Made by a program: the position numbers and the translations under genes. From NCBI GenBank assembly GCA_037044905.1, contig JBAOKB010000026.1:1-58215 (forward strand): DNA of 58,215 nucleotides. The letters are read 5' to 3'. This DNA is from Hortaea werneckii. Its lineage: Eukaryota; Ascomycota; Dothideomycetes; Mycosphaerellales; Teratosphaeriaceae. How positions within the stretch are numbered: the stretch's first letter is position 1; every line of letters begins with the position of its first letter. Of this stretch, positions 53,426-58,215 are shown one piece after another. The notes under the pieces are model-generated. The model was not told the DNA's origin. It did no database searches and worked only from the letters and a program-made list of their open reading frames with translations.

Positions 53426-54847
53426 TCAGAACTTGAAAGTGGTCTTGTCGAGGTTCCGCAGTGCCTGGACATCCCGATTTGCCTCAAACCCCAACTTATG
53501 CATTGGAATGTCCTGCAACGGCCTTGGTGACGTTGAACTGCGATTTCCAGACTTCGATGACGTCTGACCACTTTCACCGCCATTCAACATGGCAGAGATG
53601 CTCGGAATCGTTGTGCCAGAAGCACTAGTCTGTGGAGGCGGAGAAGCAGTAGCTCCTGCCCGGGATTGAGGCTCACTTGCAGGAGCGGCTGTCGGCTGAT
53701 GAGAATCTTGACGCTTGCCATCAGAGCTTTGCTGAGCTGAGTCCGTGGAGCTCGAAACTGAGCTCGAGGAATGACTTTGAGAAGGTTGTGATTGTGGCTG
53801 CGGCGGTGGAGGCGGCGGCGGCTGCTGCTGCTGCGAGTGTTGCGAAGGCTGTGGATTTGGCAGGGCCGCTTGAGGCTGTGACTGCGGCGTGTGAAGCGGT
53901 GGAGGTTGATATGAGTGGTAGCCGTTTGCAGGATAAGGATATCCGTGGTGGTAGCCGTTTGGTGGAGCGTGACCATACTGTCCCGGCGGCGGTGGCGGCA
54001 GGCCGTTCGCCATTGGTGGCGGTGGTCTGTCGAAGGCGGTCATGGGTGGAGGCTGGCCATAAGGCGGCGGATATTGCATGTTCTGCAGCGGCGAGTGGCC
54101 GGGGTAGGGTCCATGTGGTGGGTAGTAGGAAGCGTAACCCGGATGAGGTGGCGGAGTGGGCATGGGACTAGGAGGCCAGCCTGGATGATGAGGTCCATAT
54201 GCATACGGGGGTGGACGCGCATACGGTGCTTGGTGTGGTGTGTGGGCGTAAGTAGGAGAGCCCATTGGACCTTGTGTGACTGCAGGAATCGTGCTCTGCT
54301 CGTGAACAGTCGACTCAGGATACATGCCCTTCTCAGGTCTGATGTGTCTTAATTGTGGGTCGTTGGTGGGCTGGATGAGATTCTGTGCATTTGAGGACGC
54401 CCTTGAGAAGTAGCTGATCAGATGCAAGTGCTGGCCGTTGTTTGTGGTGATAGAGAAGGATTGCTTCATAAGGCCGTCTGGCTTATATCTGTAGCCGTCA
54501 GGCCCGCCGTCCGAGTCATTCTGCTGTTGCGGCTGTCCGTCCTGGACGCCATCACGGTTGGCGTTCTTCTCGAAGCTGCTGCCTCCACGCTTGCCCTCCA
54601 TTTCGCGATATGTAAGAAAGCTTCCCGAAACTCGGCTTGCGCTCCAGGATTTGCCGTCTGTCCATCTTCGCATGCCGGCTTCGCGCTCATCCCACACAAA
54701 CACTGAGCCGGACTTGATTGATTGCCGTTCTTTCTCTGAAAGCCGTCGCTGAACGCGTGGTAGCAATCCTATTCTGCAAGCCTCAAATAATATGATTGCG
54801 TCCGCAGGTGTGCGCACTTGGCCATTGTACGTTTCCATCCCCATCAT
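53426..54847 (-). CDS. WOPR-domain (Gti1/Pac2 family) transcription regulator
   Basis: Master-regulator family of fungal morphology and virulence-type switches (Wor1, Ryp1, Sge1, Gti1, Pac2). Single exon, 473 aa. WOPR box part 1 spans about residues 5-85: TYNGQVRTPADAIILFEACRIG, SGSVFVWDEREAGMRRWTDG, WSASRVSGSFLTYREME. Part 2 (about 118-165) is KPDGLMKQSFSI, HLHLISYF. Between them is a polar insert rich in Asn, Asp and Gln. The C-terminal 300 residues are Pro/Tyr/His/Gln-rich and disordered. The sequence departs from the core Wor1/Ryp1 version (Phe-Val-Trp-Asp-Glu and Met-Arg-Arg-Trp), so it may be a separate paralogous group. ATGs at 54847, 54844 and 54838 are in frame. Confidence 0.9.
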   Translation of the reverse strand: MMGMETYNGQVRTPADAIILFEACRIGLLPRVQRRLSEKERQSIKSGSVFVWDEREAGMRRWTDGKSWSASRVSGSFLTYREMEGKRGGSSFEKNANRDGVQDGQPQQQNDSDGGPDGYRYKPDGLMKQSFSITTNNGQHLHLISYFSRASSNAQNLIQPTNDPQLRHIRPEKGMYPESTVHEQSTIPAVTQGPMGSPTYAHTPHQAPYARPPPYAYGPHHPGWPPSPMPTPPPHPGYASYYPPHGPYPGHSPLQNMQYPPPYGQPPPMTAFDRPPPPMANGLPPPPPGQYGHAPPNGYHHGYPYPANGYHSYQPPPLHTPQSQPQAALPNPQPSQHSQQQQPPPPPPPQPQSQPSQSHSSSSVSSSTDSAQQSSDGKRQDSHQPTAAPASEPQSRAGATASPPPQTSASGTTIPSISAMLNGGESGQTSSKSGNRSSTSPRPLQDIPMHKLGFEANRDVQALRNLDKTTFKF

Positions 54848-56704
54848 AGTGCTTGGTCCGGACGTGGACCTTGCAAGACAGTAGCCGCGCTAAGTTGAAT
54901 GAGACCCGTGGGTGAAAGCACGCAGTGTGACTTATCGAGGAAGTCGTACGTAGAGTGACGATGCGCTGCTGTGTCGCGAAGTCAAGGTCTGTCTGAGGAG
55001 AAGCGAGAAGGCGGAAGGTAGCTGGTGGTGATGTGCCCGCAATGTATGGTGGAATGGGCGACCCCGGTCCTGCTGGAGAAGAGAGTTTAGCGCCCGCGGT
55101 CGAGAGCTTGGCTGATCGCCAAGAACGACGTCTTTCCGAACTGCTTGTCCCCGTATGGAGTGTCGGTGGACGCGATAAAGACTGCGACCTGCCTCTGCTC
55201 TCACGGGCAATTTTCTCAAGACAGGAGACGGCCAATAAAATTTTCTAGACTTCCATATCAACGCGTTTGTCATTTTACAAAATTCATCCAAGACCATCGC
55301 CATGGATTGCCAAAGCTCTCAAGCGGCTCGGCCGGCCCAGCTTCCCTCACTCAATCATGTGGGGCGTCAAACAAGGCCGCTTTAAGGTTCGCGGCGTCTC
55401 GTCAGTCGCGTGGCAGGCTTTACTAAGCTCATGGCATTAGCAATGAAATGGCCAGAGCCAATCTTGAGCGTCTCGCCTGTTCGGCCGCGCATGCGAGAAT
55501 CAAGCCAATGCCAGTGCAAGTAATTTGAAATTGGACACTACTCATCAGTCCAACGACCGGGACATTACCTGCGTGGGCCGTCCAGCACCATTCAAGCGCA
55601 ATTATGGTCAGGAGGAGCGGCTGCGCGGAGCTGTCAGCCATGCCAAGCTCTGCCACTGTATTGGGCTTAAGCTCAAATGCAGCAAAGGCTTGTGATCTCC
55701 ACACGCGGCCCTCGGCCAAGCCTTACCAAGTTGCACACCAAGCAACCCAAGACTTGGCGCGCGCGATTTGCCCTGCGCTCTCCGCGCTGCAGATTTCCGA
55801 TGAAGCAAGCCCAAGCAAACAAGCGAGGCCGCGTCATCGGTGTCATTCCACTGACATTATTCCTCCCTACCTCCGTACTCTCCGAATCATCCGAGCCCAA
55901 TTTGGGGTCGCCGCGGATGAGCACGTGCTAGGCGAGCTAGATTAATGTCACTATCAGTTCGGTTGGCATTCTATCACCACTATCAACCCTACCTCCTTTG
56001 GCTGTGTCTTACTTCTTTAACGGAAGAAGGCACCGCCAATTATCTCAGTGTAGGCTTTCAATCTTTCGCAGGTGGCTTTCCTCCACAACACTTACACCGG
56101 GACCATTTTGCCGAGACGTTATGCCCACTCGTGCGCATCTTTGAATTCTGGCGACCCTTCTAGCCTTCGCCCAATGACTACTAGCCTGTGTTTAACCGCG
56201 AGGGTGGCGCTTCCTTTATCGTGGAGCTTGTCTAGACTACAAGCTTGGCGGCTTGTCGGTCCTAACGAGCTTGGCGACGCGGCACAGCTTCGTAACCTGA
56301 GGCTATACGACCCTGACGGTTGTACGAGCCGTACTTTCCGCGGACTTTACAGCGCGAACGAGCAGCCCGGGAGCCCGGGCAGCACGTTCAGGCTTCGAGG
56401 ACCTGCTAATTCATTCCTCTGGCGCAACTCGCGAAGGCGGCCTGATTGCCCAGGTCGGCTAAAGTGTCAAAAAATCTATAACCATCACCAGGGTGCCAGT
56501 AGTCGTCCAACACAGGCCCGCAGTGGCTCTCCTGAAGACAATCGGCAAGAAACATTATTGTAGACGGCAACAGTAATCCCTTGTCATTGCAACAAGTGAT
56601 CACATTTTCACAAGACGAAATACAATTTCCAGGTGCTTTGGGTATCTTAGCCACTTGCCTCCCCCCACCCAACCTAAACGCCGTTTGCCCCCCGAATGGA
56701 ACGC
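54848..56704. other. long intergenic region upstream of WOPR gene
   Basis: 1857 bases between the WOPR start and the condensin stop, both on minus, the longest non-repeat gap here. The stretch near 54848-55300 is plausible 5' leader and promoter. Many short frames occur on both strands, none recognisable. WOR1-type genes often have long regulatory regions, which this would fit. No RIP signature, tRNA or repeat is seen. Confidence 0.5.
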
Positions 56705-58215
56705 TCAAGCGTTCGCCTCGACAACTTTGCAGCCTTCGCTGACCAATTTCGAAATCTCTTCGTTTTTGTGAGGCAACAGCCCCAAGGCATAGGCGACATC
56801 ATTCCACTGGCGCTCGCTCTCGGCCCTCTGGAGTCTGGGTGCCAATTTGCTCGCCAAGTTCTTAGCATGCTTGTCCTGCAATAATGTTAGCGCTGGGCAC
56901 CACATGGCATTGGGAAGCCAAGTCCATCTTACCTTTTCGATGAAGCTAGCCAAGAACTTGATGACCTTGCGGAAACGGTCCTCGTCTAAAGCGCCCTCCG
57001 CGGAAAGCAGGCTGAACATGTCGACAAAGTGGTTGTACACCGCATTGTCCTTGCCTGCGAGTTCGGCGAAGAACATGCGACTCATGTCCCGCAGACGCTC
57101 GTCCGTGTCCTCTATACACTTGGCCATTTCACCGAGCTGGCCCTTGACCTTCACCTGACCCGCCAGGATCAAGAAGGTTAAGGTCATCAGACATGTTCGC
57201 TTAACGGGTAGCGACGGGTCAGATAACCGACGGTACAAGAAATCGGTGTTCTCGTCAATCAGGTGGTTGAAGCACACCGCCATATCGCCAAGGGCGATGA
57301 CAAGGTTGCCACGTGTGATGGCGGAAGGCGACCGCTCCAGAATCGTAATCAGGAGGCTAAGATTCGCCTCGCAGTATTCCGAACTGACGCACATGAGCTT
57401 CGCCATGCACAGGGCTGCCTGGGCTTGCAGCTCGGCGTTTGGGTACGAGGTGTTGTTGCTGCAAATCTCCTTGACCAAAGGCCCGAAATTGGACAATAAG
57501 CTTTGCTTGCCATAGAGCAGTTCGCGTTCGCGGACATGAGCGATGGCGTCAGTGAAATCATCCTCGTTTGTGCCGGCGATGAGGTCCATCTCATCTTCCT
57601 CTTCCTTCCTGGCCTCGACAGCCTTCGACGATTCAGTCTTCCCGCCCGGAGTCTTCTTAGCTGGCGAGGAAGCCGAAGCGTTCTTCTCTTTCTCGGCTTT
57701 CCTGCGTTTGAAATCTTGCTCACAGAGCTCCAAGTGTACGATCTGCTTCAGAGCGATGTGGCCGACTGCGAACAGGAGCTGAGAAAGTCCGAGGGCATGC
57801 TTGCCGTTCTCCTCTAACGACTCTGCTTCAGGCTGCTGCGGCTCCGGCTCGGGTTGGTCCTCTGGCATATCGCTCATTTCGATGTCGCCATCGTCGTCGA
57901 CTTGGCTGTTTTCCACCCCTGGCTTTGCCGCCGCCGGAGCAGCCCGCGGCGCGAAGACAGCCTTCGTCTTCCGGCGAATCACATCTGAACAAAGGACGTC
58001 CGGGTGCTTGGAAAGTGCGTAAATGGCGCCAATAGCGGTCTCAGCCATTCCGTACCAGTCTCGGCTCTCGCTTCGAATCTCCAGTAGCGCCGCGAGGCGA
58101 ATCAACACGGCATGATCATTGGGTAGCCTGTTGCTCGGTTTCGCTTGCGTGCCCTTCACAGGCTTGTTATCTGTCATCCGCATCAGTGCGATGCACGTGT
58201 ATCGTGCAAGCACGA
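56705..58215 (-). CDS. condensin complex subunit 1 (CND1/Ycs4), 5'-truncated by window edge
   Basis: Non-SMC HEAT-repeat subunit of condensin, needed for mitotic chromosome compaction; nuclear. The visible part is the C-terminal ~480 residues. It includes an acidic/Lys linker (EDEMDLIAGTNEDDF), ELLYGKQSLLSNFGPLVKEIC, HEAT helices with TRGNLVIALGDMAVCFNHLIDENTDFLYRRL and VKRTCLMTLTFLIL, and FFAELAGKDNAVYNHFVDMFSLL, all typical of Cnd1. An intron of 57 nt (56932-56876, GTAAGA...TGCAG, branch GCTAAC) separates FIEK from DKHAKNLASKL; it has no stop and keeps frame, so unspliced RNA adds 19 residues. The last exon is 56875-56705. The start lies outside the window. Confidence 0.93.
   Translation of the reverse strand, partial: VLARYTCIALMRMTDNKPVKGTQAKPSNRLPNDHAVLIRLAALLEIRSESRDWYGMAETAIGAIYALSKHPDVLCSDVIRRKTKAVFAPRAAPAAAKPGVENSQVDDDGDIEMSDMPEDQPEPEPQQPEAESLEENGKHALGLSQLLFAVGHIALKQIVHLELCEQDFKRRKAEKEKNASASSPAKKTPGGKTESSKAVEARKEEEDEMDLIAGTNEDDFTDAIAHVRERELLYGKQSLLSNFGPLVKEICSNNTSYPNAELQAQAALCMAKLMCVSSEYCEANLSLLITILERSPSAITRGNLVIALGDMAVCFNHLIDENTDFLYRRLSDPSLPVKRTCLMTLTFLILAGQVKVKGQLGEMAKCIEDTDERLRDMSRMFFAELAGKDNAVYNHFVDMFSLLSAEGALDEDRFRKVIKFLASFIEKVRWTWLPNAMWCPALTLLQDKHAKNLASKLAPRLQRAESERQWNDVAYALGLLPHKNEEISKLVSEGCKVVEANA

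Overview
This window is nuclear DNA from a filamentous ascomycete (Pezizomycotina). Protein style suggests a dothideomycete, but that placement is only an inference. The evidence is short GT-AG introns (about 50-110 nt, one of 272 nt) with CTAAC/CTAAT-like branch sites, Zn2Cys6 and WOPR regulators, a DUF3824 protein, a GH131 glucanase, fungal-type ubiquitin-S31 and RNA polymerase I, and one AT-rich retroelement that carries the signature of repeat-induced point mutation (RIP). The window holds 21 protein genes, two of them cut by the window edges, and one mobile element.

Layout. 1-10.8 kb: XPD/RAD3 helicase (5' end missing), a secreted GH131 enzyme, the intronless RNA polymerase I largest subunit on the minus strand, and divergently from it the ubiquitin-ribosomal protein S31 fusion. 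11.9-22.2 kb: five consecutive nuclear genes for mitochondrial proteins (AIM24, ATM1, a CIA84-like PPR protein, mitoribosomal bS18m, complex I 24 kDa subunit), arranged around two shared divergent promoters. Two very long poly-G runs (30+7 G and 39 G) lie in the two convergent intergenic gaps of this stretch. 22.9-27 kb: a secreted, heavily glycosylated orphan and a peroxisomal copper amine oxidase that is complete except for one missing base.

27.75-34.12 kb: a Ty1/copia LTR retrotransposon with 166-bp LTRs, a 5-bp target-site duplication, a priming site matching the anticodon arm of initiator tRNA-Met, remnants of gag, protease, integrase, RT and RNase H, and about 1.2 kb of extra coding-like sequence after RNase H. 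RIP has destroyed every frame, but the outer part of each LTR is untouched.

35.6-58.2 kb: Zn2Cys6 regulator with AT-hook, DUF3824 protein, ribosomal protein uL15 (L28), a GPI-anchored APP1-type phosphatase, a GNAT acetyltransferase, a CVNH-domain protein, a PhyH dioxygenase, a second Zn2Cys6 regulator whose zinc cluster is split by an intron, a small membrane protein, a WOPR regulator with a 1.86-kb upstream gap, and the 3' part of condensin subunit 1.

Most genes are housekeeping and not functionally linked. The clearest functional grouping is the mitochondrial block: ATM1 serves Fe-S biogenesis, the CIA84-like protein serves complex I assembly, and the 24-kDa protein is an Fe-S subunit of complex I. 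Exon boundaries were placed by hand from splice motifs and frame continuity. No expression data or database search was available.
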